Shown here: positions 1 to 9,912 of the stretch, piece after piece
Numbering within the stretch: position 1 is the first letter of the stretch
Layout: each line of letters starts with the position of its first letter
Source: Tritrichomonas musculus
Taxonomy: Eukaryota; Parabasalia; Tritrichomonadida; Tritrichomonadidae
Length of the DNA: 64,000 nt
Assembly: GCA_039105265.1 (NCBI GenBank)
Contig: JAPFFF010000020.1
Span: 2,001,001-2,065,000 of the forward strand
Reading direction: 5' to 3'
Made by a program: the position numbers and the translations under genes
The notes under the pieces: generated by a model
The model's input: the letters and a program-made list of their open reading frames with translations, nothing else
The model's database searches: none
Told to the model about the DNA's origin: nothing

Positions 1-429
1 CCAATTTTTGAAACAATTCCTCTTGCGGAACGTTTTGTTGGCCTTTATCAGCCACCCTACAATCTGGACATATTCAACAATTCACTCAGTAAATTTGTCG
101 ATTTGATGACTGGAAAAGTGGTCGTTTTTGCGAAAGACAAATCAACAATTCAAGGCAAGACAGACTTGCCTTATATTCAAGATTATGTTTTGAGCCAATA
201 TCAAGGCGGACTTGCTATGTTTCTGGGATTGACTGGTCCAAACGCTTCTGATATTATAGTCTCTTGCCAGGTTGTTGGCCATCTTTTTAATTTGGACGGA
301 TTTTATGTAGATCAGTTTGGTGATATTGATCGAGGTTTTAATCGAGGAGCATTGCTTTCACTTTCTAAAGATAGATTGGAAAATTCTTTGGATAAGCTCC
401 TTTCGGGCGATATTATTTTATTTTCATAA
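1..429 (+). CDS. C-terminal part of an unrecognised protein (5' end outside window)
   Basis: The frame is open from base 1 and stays open through the first in-frame ATG at 106 to the TAA at 427-429, so this is the last 142 codons of a longer gene. The visible part is a globular-looking mixture of hydrophobic and charged residues with no obvious membrane segment, repeat or low-complexity tract. I do not recognise the family. Codon choice is less AT-extreme than the flanking DNA (for example gcg, gcc and ggc codons), which supports real coding. Nothing nearby is co-oriented closely enough to hint at function; the next gene starts 1.2 kb downstream. Confidence 0.7.
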   Translation, partial: PIFETIPLAERFVGLYQPPYNLDIFNNSLSKFVDLMTGKVVVFAKDKSTIQGKTDLPYIQDYVLSQYQGGLAMFLGLTGPNASDIIVSCQVVGHLFNLDGFYVDQFGDIDRGFNRGALLSLSKDRLENSLDKLLSGDIILFS

Positions 430-1578
430 AAATTTTATTTCTCTCATTTGTTATTAAAGTGTTTTACTATAGAATTGAATAATTTCTATTATATATTAAT
501 TGTAGGGAAACTTAACCAGAAATATGATTTCTCTCTTCTACAACAACTCTTTTTTGGAAAATAAATATCTTAATTTTTCATAATTATTTTTATTTAATTT
601 GTTTAAATTTATGATTTTACGTTATCATATTTAAAGTATTATTAGTTATTTGGTCTTTTAATATATAGCCTATAATGAGAATAATATAATTATTTTGAAA
701 AACAGTTCATGCTACTAATTATTGTAAATTCAATTGATTATTAATTAAATAATACTGTTTATTAAAAGAAATTGTAAAAAAATTAATTTTGAATTTGATA
801 AAATGGATTAATTTCAAAAGGTACTATTTTGACTGCAATAAAGCAAAATAATCAACCCAATTTAAATGATCTAAGACCATTTTATATTCCTATGCATGAA
901 AAAATTCAAGTTTTCGTTTTAGATCATAAAAATATTAATATTATAACTAAAGTATAATGTTTTTCAAGATATCTTTTAAAATTGTTTAATAAAATAAATA
1001 GGGCTCTTTTCTACGAAGCCACAAATTAATATGCATCCATATTTTTAAGTGGACATTTATTTTCAATTAATTGAAAGCGCGATTAAATGTCCGAAATTTT
1101 GAATATCGATTAAATTTTGAAAGTCATTTCGTTGAGGCATTGAATTTTTGTTTATATTAAAATTATCATAACTTTATATTTTAAAAATAAAATATAAAGC
1201 AATTAAATAAAATATTATTAAATATTTTGATTATAATTTTTATTTATATGTTTTGATAATATTTTTTCTTTTTCAAAAGAATGAAATTGTTTTATAATTT
1301 TTGACATTTAAAATGATCGAATATCAAAAAATTGTTAGCTTTTGAGAAAATTTGAATTAATTGAAAACAAATAACATTTAATACACTTTTTAAATATATT
1401 TATCTTATTATCAAAATAAATAAAATGAATTATTACTAAAAAAAACTATTAAATATATATAAAAATATAAATTTAAACCATTATATAAATTAAACTCTAG
1501 GTTTAAAAAGAGATGAAATTGATTAAAAAAAAATTCAATCGGGAAACAATTTTCAATTGTTTATTTTGACGATATTAT
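430..1578. other. AT-rich intergenic region
   Basis: About 1.15 kb of very AT-rich DNA with many homopolymer A and T runs. I see no ORF, RNA gene or clear repeat. It is typical spacing between trichomonad genes. Confidence 0.6.
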
Positions 1579-1585
1579 TCACTTT
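1579..1585 (+). promoter_or_regulatory. Initiator-like motif of the LCAT-like gene
   Basis: TCACTTT lies about 10 bases before the ATG at 1594. It fits the trichomonad initiator consensus TCA-Py-(T/A), which normally sits within about 20 bases of the start codon. It favours the ATG at 1594 over the in-frame TTG at 1591. Confidence 0.5.
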
Positions 1586-1593
1586 ACTTATTG

Positions 1594-3009
1594 ATGACAT
1601 CTCTTTTTTTCCTTCTTGTGCTATTTATTAAAGCTGATTTTAATAAAAAGCCAGTCGTATTAGTTCCTGGTCTCTATGGATCAAATTTGTATGTTTCATA
1701 TGATGAAAAAGCAAAAGTTCCATGGTATTGCCCCAAAAAAGCAGATAATGAACTTTTATGGATCAGAGCAAAGTTGGCATTCCCTCCATTTGTCAACTGT
1801 ATTGCTTATCTTACACAAAACAAGTTCAATAACGAAACTCAAAAACTAGAAAATAATCCAGGTGTCAATATCACAGTAGAAGATTTTGGAAGGCATACTT
1901 CAGTAGATTACATTGTTAAAAATCAAGCTAAGTTCAGAGATTATGATGTAAAAGACAAAAAAGGGAAATTAGAATTTTATGATAGTTTCGGAAGCTATAT
2001 TAAGCATTTCATAAATAATGGATACAAAATTGGAAAAGACTTCTTTGTTGCACCATATGATTGGCGATTAGCTCCTCTTTTTGTAGATGATTTCTGGACA
2101 AGATTTCGAAAATTGATTGAAGAAGCATATGACAAATCAAAAGGAAAAAAAGTAACTTTGGCAGGTTTTTCAATGGGTTGTTTCATGATACAACAATTTC
2201 TTGCTAGTAAACAATTGATACGAAAGACTAAAGGTCGAAAGATTGATGGAAGGCCATTATGGACTTCGATTAAAGACCCCCAAATAGCTGTTTCGGAAAG
2301 ATGGATTAATAAATATATAGAAAAAGTTGTTTTCCTTGCTCCAAGTTTCGGTGGAAGTTTGAAAGTATTTGATGGGATGCTAAGACGCTTTTCACCATTG
2401 ATACCATTTTATAGAACTGAATATATTGCTGATATGTCAACCAGTATCCCTGGATTTTATTCTCATTGGCCAAACTTAGAGATATTTAAAGGATTAAACG
2501 TTGTTAAAGGACCTGATGGACGGAACTATACGATTGAGCAGCTTCGTGATTTAGTCTTCAATTATTCAAATATAAAGCCCGAATATGTTCCAATTATGGA
2601 TATTTCAATTGATCTTCAAAGAAAGGCGCCGATCGATATAGGTGAAAATATTCCCCTTACAATTATTTATAATTCAAAAGTGCCAACAGCATCATTTTTG
2701 GATTATAAAAAAGGATGGGATCACGATCCTGTTAGATATTTCAATGGAAGTGGCGATGGAACAGTCCCTTCAAGAGGAATAAGATATGCATGTGATAATT
2801 GGAAAACTCATAAAAGGCATTTAATATGCATTGATTTGGAAAAAGATGATGCAAATAATTTTGAGCATGGAGCCCTCTCTTCTAACCCATTTGTTTTGAA
2901 TATGATTTATAATGCAGTAAATGGAAATCCAGTTAAAGGAAAAGACCAATGGTGGACGAAAACAGGAAAGACTGACATTCATTTAGAGCATGAAAATATT
3001 GTTTTTTGA
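1594..3009 (+). CDS. LCAT/PDAT-like phospholipase-acyltransferase, secreted or endomembrane
   Basis: A 471-residue alpha/beta-hydrolase of the lecithin:cholesterol acyltransferase family (LCAT, lysosomal phospholipase A2, PDAT). A short hydrophobic signal peptide covers residues 1-14. It is followed by the family opening PVVLVPGLYGSNL. The nucleophile elbow GFSMG gives Ser193; SGDGTVP gives the catalytic Asp388; FEHG gives His425, so the triad is complete. A lid-like W/C-containing stretch follows the first strand (VPWYCPKK), as in LCAT. Known family members transfer or hydrolyse the sn-2 acyl chain of phospholipids in a secretory or lysosomal compartment; whether this one transfers or hydrolyses cannot be told. 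The length is normal and the gene looks intact. It stands alone. Confidence 0.9.
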   Translation: MTSLFFLLVLFIKADFNKKPVVLVPGLYGSNLYVSYDEKAKVPWYCPKKADNELLWIRAKLAFPPFVNCIAYLTQNKFNNETQKLENNPGVNITVEDFGRHTSVDYIVKNQAKFRDYDVKDKKGKLEFYDSFGSYIKHFINNGYKIGKDFFVAPYDWRLAPLFVDDFWTRFRKLIEEAYDKSKGKKVTLAGFSMGCFMIQQFLASKQLIRKTKGRKIDGRPLWTSIKDPQIAVSERWINKYIEKVVFLAPSFGGSLKVFDGMLRRFSPLIPFYRTEYIADMSTSIPGFYSHWPNLEIFKGLNVVKGPDGRNYTIEQLRDLVFNYSNIKPEYVPIMDISIDLQRKAPIDIGENIPLTIIYNSKVPTASFLDYKKGWDHDPVRYFNGSGDGTVPSRGIRYACDNWKTHKRHLICIDLEKDDANNFEHGALSSNPFVLNMIYNAVNGNPVKGKDQWWTKTGKTDIHLEHENIVF

Positions 3010-4245
3010 AAGATTTTTTTATTAAAAATATCATTATCTTATCTTTTTTTAAATATATGGTTTAGAATTTCATTACAATGTACAATTTTGAACTTATATA
3101 GGCCTTATTAAGGTATTCATTCAATTTTGTAGTATTCAAAAAGTGACAACGAAAATACATATTTTGCGAAATATATCATTATAAATTTTAATTTTTTTTA
3201 TTAAATATTCATAAAATTAATAATATCATTATATAATATATTTAAATTATTGTATATCTTGCTAAAAGTAGAGATAATTTCATAAATAATCACTCAGCTA
3301 ATCTTTTCAACCTGAGTTAAAATTTGAAAAATTGGCCATATTTTTTGATTTTAAAAAGATTTATTTTAAAAAATCAAAAATTCCGACGCTGGGGACTTTA
3401 TTTTGGATAGATTTTTTCTTTGAATACTTTACATATTTTTACTTTTCAGAAATCTTTATTTTCTCACAATTTTACAATTGTTTATATCTTACAATCTCAC
3501 AATTATTTCTTAAAAAAATGCTCAATATTCTGAAGCATATAATAATTTCATAGAATTGATCTCAATTTTCTGATGATTCAAATATTTCATAAAAAATAAA
3601 TTCAATTTAATAAATTAACTAAAAAATATATCTTATATTTTAAATTGGATTTTCCTCATATTTGCTATAATATTTATACAAAACATCATTTTTTTTCTAA
3701 ACTTATCAAATTGTAAAATTTTCATTCAAAAAGAAAAATTAGTTTATTTTTATATCATACGTCAATTTTACCATTATATTTAGTAAATAAATTTTTTATC
3801 ATCATATATTTTATTATATTATAATATGATAAAATATACTGCTTTTGTTCAACCTTAATATGGTCTACTTATATTCATTGTACAATTTTATATTCAATTC
3901 TCATTATAGATAGGTATGATCAGCATTGAATAATTATAATCAGGGTTGGCCAACGTTGACGTTAAAATCGTTGAACAAAATGTTATATCGTTGAATTGAA
4001 TGTCAACTTCAACGACATTAAAGCCAAGTGATTATAACCGTTTCAATTTGGTCATAACGACATATTAACGTTGAAATAATGTTGAAACAATGAATTAAGT
4101 TAACGTTATGCTCTTTGAAAAGTTGAATTTTTTTGAGAATTAAAAAAAAAAACATGTTTAAAGAACAAAGATTTTATTATCATTCTGATGTTAAAAATAA
4201 AATGACTCAAAATTCTCTTTACAATTTTTTTATTTTTGCTTTTTG
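3010..4245. other. AT-rich intergenic region with a cluster of AACGTTGA-like words
   Basis: No convincing gene. Between about 3,950 and 4,115 the words GTTGA, CGTTGA, AACGTTGA and ACGTTA recur on both strands at irregular spacing, giving a short patch with more CpG than the surrounding DNA. It could be a worn repeat or a protein-binding cluster; no function is assigned. Confidence 0.4.
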
Positions 4246-4549
4246 CTAAAATTGAGACTTTCCTTTGGATAGAAGTTCAACAATTTCTTGATGATTTCTT
4301 TTTCTTGCATAATCAATGGCAGTATTATAAATATAATATTTCAAAAATTCCATTAAAAATTCAAATATTCAATAGCATGAAAAAAAGATAGATTAAAATT
4401 GCATGAAAGTTTTTGATTTAAAATTGATTTAATATTGATGTCAATGCCTTCTTGTTTTAATAATATTTCAACAATTTCTTTATGACCTCCAAATGCAGCA
4501 AAAGCCAACGCCGTATGATTAAATGTTTGACTTAAATTCTATAAATCAT
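4246..4549 (-). pseudogene. Ankyrin repeat tail of the DUF3447 gene, out of frame with it
   Basis: On the minus strand this stretch encodes one ankyrin unit with recognisable NHTALAFAAFGGHKEIVEI-like residues and a terminal capping repeat (DYARKRNHQEIVELLSK) ending in a TAG at 4,246-4,248. It lies directly downstream of the DUF3447 reading frame but in other frames. It matches the 188-bp units that follow the two paralogues at 47 and 55 kb, here with only one internal unit. Either the tail is dead, or a frame change is needed to reach it. Confidence 0.6.
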
Positions 4550-5785
4550 TCAATTTTTCAATTTCATGAAAAAAAGTAAGATTTGAATGTTAATAATGTT
4601 TTTAATATAAAATGTCATTTGAATGATTAACATTATAACTGTTGCATTTATGTCAATGTTTCCTTCTGTCAAATAAAGTTCCACAAGTGTGTAATAACCA
4701 AATTCACATAAATAAAGAAACATGTTTTTGTATTTCATGTTTGCTGGGAAAAAACAATAATTGTGAGATTGAACTGCATATCGATAAAGATTGTTATAAT
4801 AGTTGTTCTCAATGTTATTTTGTAGATCTTCTTCGTTTATTAAATTGTCGATGATGTAGTTCGAAATATCGTTGTGATGACATTTAACCGATTCTTCAAG
4901 AATTCTTTCGTAACCATTTGTTGGTGGTGGAACATGATTGTCTTCAAGATATCTGATCAGTTCTGCATTACAACTGTGAATAGCATAAAGCCACATCGAT
5001 GATGTCAGTTCAACTCCTTGCTTTTCCATGTATTTGATGATGTCATTCGAGCCATAAAATGATGCATATTCAATCAGTTTAATACCAGATCCATAAGTTA
5101 AAAGTTGATTCGTTTCAAAAATTGATTTTTTAATGTCAATTTTAAGTGACAAATTTCTTTTTTCTGTAAATCTGATAAATTCTTTGATTTCGTTGTTTCG
5201 AATCACTTCACACAAAGAATCATCATTCAGTCCTTCTCGTCGTTTTTCATAGAAATTGGATTCAACTTCTTTGTTCATTCGTTCAATAAATTCAGAATCT
5301 TTTAATATTCTATTCTTGCGGCCGTATTTTTCAATGTTTTCTTCTGTGACAAACCGTTTGATTTCTGGTTGAAAATATTCACAATACTTCTTTCCGACAT
5401 ATTCTGAACTGGTAATTATTGAAAAAATGGATTCTTCAATTATCATCATTTTTTCTTCAAGAAGAATTAGAAGGATTCTCTTGCTATCTTTGAAAATGTT
5501 GAAAATTTCTGAATTCGAAAAATATTTTTGGATTTCTTGTTTGAATTGTCTCAAAACTCGTTCAAATTTACAAATAAAGTTTCGAACACGATAATGATTG
5601 TTCACAATGTTGTTTATTAAATATAATAATTCTTTGAATTCATGTTGATTATTAATTATTTGCTGACTTGTGACAAGATTAACAAAATTTTCAAATTTAT
5701 CATCTACATCCGATTCATCTTTAAGAAATTCAAGAAGAGCAATCTGAATGCTTTTCTTTTTTTCAACAAATTTTTCAAAATTCAT
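4550..5785 (-). CDS. DUF3447/ankyrin-family protein (paralogue A)
   Basis: A 411-residue protein starting MNFEKFVEKKKSIQIALLEF. The N-terminal two thirds is helical and highly charged; residues of about 190-390 form the degenerate ankyrin-like DUF3447 region (for example LIEYASFYGSNDIIKYMEKQGVEL, then SSMWLYAIHSCNAELIRYLE). This family is hugely expanded in trichomonads, and its molecular role is unknown beyond presumed protein binding. Paralogues at 47.3 and 55.1 kb are very similar over the first 380 residues. The last about 20 residues differ because the frame runs into the repeat tail out of register. The ATG at 5785 is fixed by conservation with both paralogues. Confidence 0.85.
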   Translation of the reverse strand: MNFEKFVEKKKSIQIALLEFLKDESDVDDKFENFVNLVTSQQIINNQHEFKELLYLINNIVNNHYRVRNFICKFERVLRQFKQEIQKYFSNSEIFNIFKDSKRILLILLEEKMMIIEESIFSIITSSEYVGKKYCEYFQPEIKRFVTEENIEKYGRKNRILKDSEFIERMNKEVESNFYEKRREGLNDDSLCEVIRNNEIKEFIRFTEKRNLSLKIDIKKSIFETNQLLTYGSGIKLIEYASFYGSNDIIKYMEKQGVELTSSMWLYAIHSCNAELIRYLEDNHVPPPTNGYERILEESVKCHHNDISNYIIDNLINEEDLQNNIENNYYNNLYRYAVQSHNYCFFPANMKYKNMFLYLCEFGYYTLVELYLTEGNIDINATVIMLIIQMTFYIKNIINIQILLFFMKLKN

Positions 5786-5815
5786 TTTTTACAAAAGTTA
5801 TGAAATGTGATATGA
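5786..5815 (-). promoter_or_regulatory. Conserved 5' module of the DUF3447 paralogues
   Basis: Reading towards the gene, CATATCACATTTCATA and then TTTGTAAAAAATG precede this start. Nearly the same words precede the paralogues at 47,302 and 55,124, while sequence further upstream differs. TCACAT and TCATA are initiator-like. The conservation suggests the core promoter or 5' leader moves with the gene. Confidence 0.5.
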
Positions 5816-6381
5816 AATAATACAAATAGTTTTATTTTTATAAAAACTTTCAACTTCAATGTTGGTTAAACCTGTATATTAACTCAAGCTTTAATACTTT
5901 ATTTATTCACTTTAATTCGGATGATATTCGCTCTGATGTTGATTAAATTTCAAATTATGTTATGATCATCTTTTTGGGTAATCAGTACCGCAAAAAAGTT
6001 AAAAAATGCTTAAAACTAAGCAATTATTAAAAAGAATTTGTTGATCTACTTGCAAGATTTTATTATTTATATCTGAAAATGAAAGAATTCTTTGATGAAA
6101 AACTACAAGAAATTGACAACGATATTTTAAAAAAAAAAAAATACTCAGAACCAATTTCAACATTTGAAGAAAAGCATCAAAAAGGTAAAAATGATTCATA
6201 AAATTGTTTATTAATTCGATCATACTCAGTTACAGGATTTTTTTTCATATGTCAATCGAAAAAAATTGTCTTTTTTGACGAAAATCAAACAATTTTTGTT
6301 ATGAAACGAGTTCGTTGAATGCGTTCAATTGCATCATTCTTATATAAATACTTAATCTTTTCCAATGTTCAATTTTTATAA
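5816..6381. other. AT-rich intergenic region
   Basis: No gene that I can support. A short open frame on the minus strand (5,999-6,223) has no initiator and a composition like that of noncoding DNA. Confidence 0.5.
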
Positions 6382-7338
6382 TTAATTAATGCCACAGCTA
6401 ATTTCTGCATTTTCAAAAGCTCCATTTTGGACTGCCATTTGGAAATATTTGGAGCTTTCTTCTTCATCTTTTTCAACTCCTTTTCCATTTTTCACCATTT
6501 CTGAATATCTCAACATTCCGTTTCTGTTTCCATTATCTGCTGATTTTTTGAAATATTTAGCTGATTCTTCATAATTTTGTTCAACTCCTTCTCCATTATA
6601 CAACATATCAGCATAAATATAAAATGCATCTGGATCTTCTTTTTCAATTGCTTTTAGTAAATATTTAAGTGCTTCTTCATAATTTTGTTCAACGCCTCTT
6701 CCTGTTCTTAACAATTCAACATATCTCAAAACGCAGTACATTTCATCTTTATCTGCTGCCATTTTAAAATACTTTGCTGCTTTTTCAAGATCAATTTCTG
6801 CACCATCACGTCCATTTTCATAAGCAACAGCAAGGTTTCGCATTGCTAATTCAAATCCTTGTTCTGCTGCTTTTGTAAAGTATTCAATTGACAATTCTTT
6901 ATTTGTTTCCATTCCAATTCCATCTCTCAAGAAGACTCCATAGTTATAAATTCCATAAACATTTCCTGTTTCAGCCCATTTTACGATGTATTTCGCTGCT
7001 TCTTCATAATTCTTTTCAATTCCATCGCCATGCTCATTCATCATTGAATAATAGTTCATTCCATGCATGTCTCCTAAGTCGGCTGCTTTTTTGAAGTATT
7101 TGCTTGCTTCTTTTTTGTTAATAGCAATACCAACTCCATAATATAAACCTAATCCATATTTGAATGTTGCTTTTGGATGATCCAATTTAGCTGCCTTTTC
7201 ATAGTATTTGATTGCTTCTTTTTTATTCATTGAGATTCCTTCTCCTTTTCTTAATTTTTCTGCATATTGGAACATCGATTCGGCATCACCTTCATCTGCC
7301 AATTTTTTTATTTCATCAATACTTTGTTCTTGATCCAT
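6382..7338 (-). CDS. Sel1-like repeat protein
   Basis: A 318-residue protein built almost entirely of about eight Sel1-like repeats of 36 residues. Each has the pattern A...Y.KAA..G...A....G..Y..G.GV..N (for example NYEEALKYLLKAIEKEDPDA followed by an ADMLYNGEGVEQN turn). Sel1 repeats form a TPR-like solenoid that acts as an adaptor, in other organisms in ER-associated degradation, signalling or cell-wall regulation. There is no signal peptide or membrane segment, so a cytosolic scaffold is likely. The first repeat begins only 10 residues after the ATG. TCATTT words 15-25 bases upstream of the ATG resemble the trichomonad initiator. The gene looks intact. Confidence 0.92.
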   Translation of the reverse strand: MDQEQSIDEIKKLADEGDAESMFQYAEKLRKGEGISMNKKEAIKYYEKAAKLDHPKATFKYGLGLYYGVGIAINKKEASKYFKKAADLGDMHGMNYYSMMNEHGDGIEKNYEEAAKYIVKWAETGNVYGIYNYGVFLRDGIGMETNKELSIEYFTKAAEQGFELAMRNLAVAYENGRDGAEIDLEKAAKYFKMAADKDEMYCVLRYVELLRTGRGVEQNYEEALKYLLKAIEKEDPDAFYIYADMLYNGEGVEQNYEESAKYFKKSADNGNRNGMLRYSEMVKNGKGVEKDEEESSKYFQMAVQNGAFENAEISCGIN

Positions 7339-7479
7339 TATTAATTAAAATGAAATGAATTACAAAATTATTAAAATTATTACTTTTTTGGAAAATTTTT
7401 GAAAACAAAAATTTTCAAAAAATTTAATTAAAATTTTTATAACAAAATTATTCGTTATTTGAATATTTTTCTTTGTATT

Positions 7480-7872
7480 TAAACTCTGACTATTAATTTT
7501 CGACATAACGAGCAAATAACCGTCAATTCACATTCAAAATTGACTAAAAAAACGATAAAGTGTCGAAATTTTTTTGTTTTTCTCAAAGCAATATATTGCT
7601 GTCAATTTTTGAATTGTTTATTTTTAAATTCAGAAGTTTATCCGTATTTATATTTTTTAGAATAAGAAATTTACTTATAGAAAAGCATGGCTTTATTGCG
7701 ATATGGTGAGTCTTATGAGCTAGCAACTCCATAAGGATGCTTCACATAATCCTCCAACAGAGGGAGCTTAGCAGAAAGCATATGGATCGCCATCAGGAGA
7801 TCGTTTTATAAAAAATGATAAATTGAATGCACTTTGAAAAATTCAATGTCGAAAATTAATAGTCAAAGTTTA
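7480..7872. mobile_element. TA-flanked MITE-like element with 25-27 bp terminal inverted repeats
   Basis: AAACTCTGACTATTAATTTT at 7,481 continues as CGACAT, and it is matched in inverse orientation at 7,846-7,872 with one mismatch over 27 positions. A TA dinucleotide flanks both ends (7,480-7,481 and 7,871-7,872), as expected for Tc1/mariner-type insertion. No transposase frame is present. The middle (about 7,684-7,805) is strikingly GC-richer than its surroundings. Mariner-like elements are known to be abundant in trichomonads; assigning this non-autonomous copy to them is inference. Confidence 0.6.
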
Positions 7873-8410
7873 TTTTTCCCTGAAAAATGTTTAAAAAAAT
7901 AGAGATTGGAAGAGTATGATTTTTTTAGAAATCTATTTTATATGCATAACAATATTTTAAATAGTATTCTAAATATATTTATTATGCAGCTCGTCATTAT
8001 TTTTGCAGGCCTATTCAATTATTTGAATATCCTTACAAAAAGTCTCTTTTGGGTAAACAGTACCGAATCCATATGTTACAATCTGTATAATCTGGGATAA
8101 AATATGAAATAGGTGATGGGATATCTTTGATCAAATATTGAAAAAATTCTCGAATTTGTCTAAAATGTTTATACAAAAAGTAATTTATGTGTGAATAAGC
8201 ATTGATCAACATTTTAATTGTGTTTTTTGTTTTACTGGGTTCATTTTAAGGAAACTTTCATTTATGAAAGAAAATCTGGTATAAAGACGTTAAGAAATTT
8301 TTTCACTTTTTTGCTTTTTTTCTTAGATAGAAAAAAAATATATGAATATGGAAAATGATTTATAACAAAATATATAGAGGTAAAGTTTATTTAAATCAAG
8401 TTTTCATAAA
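7873..8410. other. AT-rich intergenic region
   Basis: No gene supported. The open frame at 7,906-8,100 lacks an ATG start and looks like chance. A 20-base word around 8,047 (TTTTGGGTAAACAGTACCG) resembles one at 5,972 and may be a worn dispersed repeat. Confidence 0.4.
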
Positions 8411-9679
8411 TTAGATCAATTTTCCGTATATTTCGAAATTTTTGATTGCAAGGAAATCTTGTGAATAAACATTTGGCCCGTTTTGGCGCAGTCTGATAAA
8501 ACGAAATTCAGTGAAATTCTGATCGTCGATTGTGAAAGTGCTAATGAAACTTGAGCCATTGAGATAATCACAGTTTCTTTGCCGATCAATGATTTCCCAC
8601 GTTTTATTATCGTTTGATCCTTCAATTACCCAGTTTCTCAAAAAGTGGTTTGTCAAATCACTTGATGGCGACATAATTACGTATTGTGTTGGATGAACTT
8701 TGTGTTCTTTAAAATCAAAGCAAATCCAACTGTCTGGTGCGTTTTCAGAAAGGAAGCATTTATCGTTATCTTTAGAAACGACATTTCTTGGTTGATAAAG
8801 GTCGTTATTCAAAAAGTGGGATGATGAAGTGATATTTATTTCATTTTCCGACTTTTTCACAAGATAAGAAATAATACCTGAAAGAACTTTTGTTTCTTCT
8901 ATTGAAAAAGTTATTCCTTCTTCATTCAATTTTGTTTGTGTTTTATCATTGTCTTTAATCAATATTTCGGTGAGATTTATCCAGGTTTCCCCTGTTATGT
9001 CGTTAAAATCGCAAACTTCAACAAATTTCTTCATTGCTTTTTTTGAAAGGTTTACAAATTGAACTTTTTCATACAAAGGTGAATATTTTGAATCAATTGA
9101 ATACAGATCATTTATAAAATTTATAAGCTGATCTTCATCTGCTAATTGAAGATTCTTGTTACTGATGATTGCGAGAATTGTTTCAACATTTAACTTTTTG
9201 AATGCTTCAATTGAATTCTCACAAAATTGAGAAAAATTCTTTGAAATGAAATCAATCTCGTTTGAAAGTGATTTTGAGTAAAACTGATCGTATTTCTCGT
9301 GTTGTTCAATTAAATAAAAAACATTGTCTGCGCTTATTTCTTCTATTGCGCTACTGATCTCAATGTGCTCGTTTCCGAGGGCTCTAATGACCTCAGAAAT
9401 GAATGGTATTTCTTTAAGTGGAAAAATTGTCTCTTTAAAGTCCAGAAGACTAAAAATATGGTGAAACTTGCCATTATACCGAGTGTTGATTGTGAAAGTA
9501 TCAAAAGTTGGGTCATTTAAATGAATCTGGCTGATAATTGGGGATAGAAGATCTGATATTAAACGATTCGTCTTGAACTCCTTTCCGTTTACAACAAACG
9601 TGAAGGTTTGATTATATGTTTGGAGGGGTACATTCAAAATTGTTGTAGGTTGAAGCTTTATTTTATTTATTTCACACAT
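8411..9679 (-). CDS. BTB-BACK-F5/8C (discoidin) domain protein
   Basis: A 422-residue protein. Residues of about 25-110 resemble a BTB/POZ fold (FTFVVNGKEFKTNRLISDLLSP, then the ISEVIRALGNEHIEI end). Residues of about 120-235 are a helical BACK-like segment (IEQHEKYDQFYSKSLSNEIDF..FSQF). Residues of about 285-420 form an F5/8 type C (discoidin) domain: DSWICFDFKEHKVHPTQYVI, then NWVIEGSNDNKTWEIIDRQ and FRFIRLRQNGPN. This architecture is a large intracellular family in trichomonads; a BTB protein with a C-terminal discoidin domain may serve as a substrate adaptor, but no member has an established role that I know of. There is no signal peptide. The gene looks complete. Confidence 0.88.
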   Translation of the reverse strand: MCEINKIKLQPTTILNVPLQTYNQTFTFVVNGKEFKTNRLISDLLSPIISQIHLNDPTFDTFTINTRYNGKFHHIFSLLDFKETIFPLKEIPFISEVIRALGNEHIEISSAIEEISADNVFYLIEQHEKYDQFYSKSLSNEIDFISKNFSQFCENSIEAFKKLNVETILAIISNKNLQLADEDQLINFINDLYSIDSKYSPLYEKVQFVNLSKKAMKKFVEVCDFNDITGETWINLTEILIKDNDKTQTKLNEEGITFSIEETKVLSGIISYLVKKSENEINITSSSHFLNNDLYQPRNVVSKDNDKCFLSENAPDSWICFDFKEHKVHPTQYVIMSPSSDLTNHFLRNWVIEGSNDNKTWEIIDRQRNCDYLNGSSFISTFTIDDQNFTEFRFIRLRQNGPNVYSQDFLAIKNFEIYGKLI

Positions 9680-9875
9680 TGATTAAAAAAAAAAAAATAA
9701 TTTCATTTAACATGTCATTATTTTATATTTTATTTCTCATTTCATTTAACATGTCATTATTATATTAAAAAATTTAAAATTAACTAAATTAGTACGTAAG
9801 ATTTCATTAAATTGAATAGAAAATCGATTTACCAATTTTTATTCAGTTTTCCAATAAGGCAGTCTCCGAAAATTT

Positions 9876-9912
<37 letters not shown>

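Noticed and set aside
5971-8062. Shared word TTTTGGGTAA(T/A)CAGTACCG at 5,972 and 8,047 as an element pair flanking the Sel1 gene
   Set aside because: Only about 20 bases match, and no target duplication or further similarity is seen.
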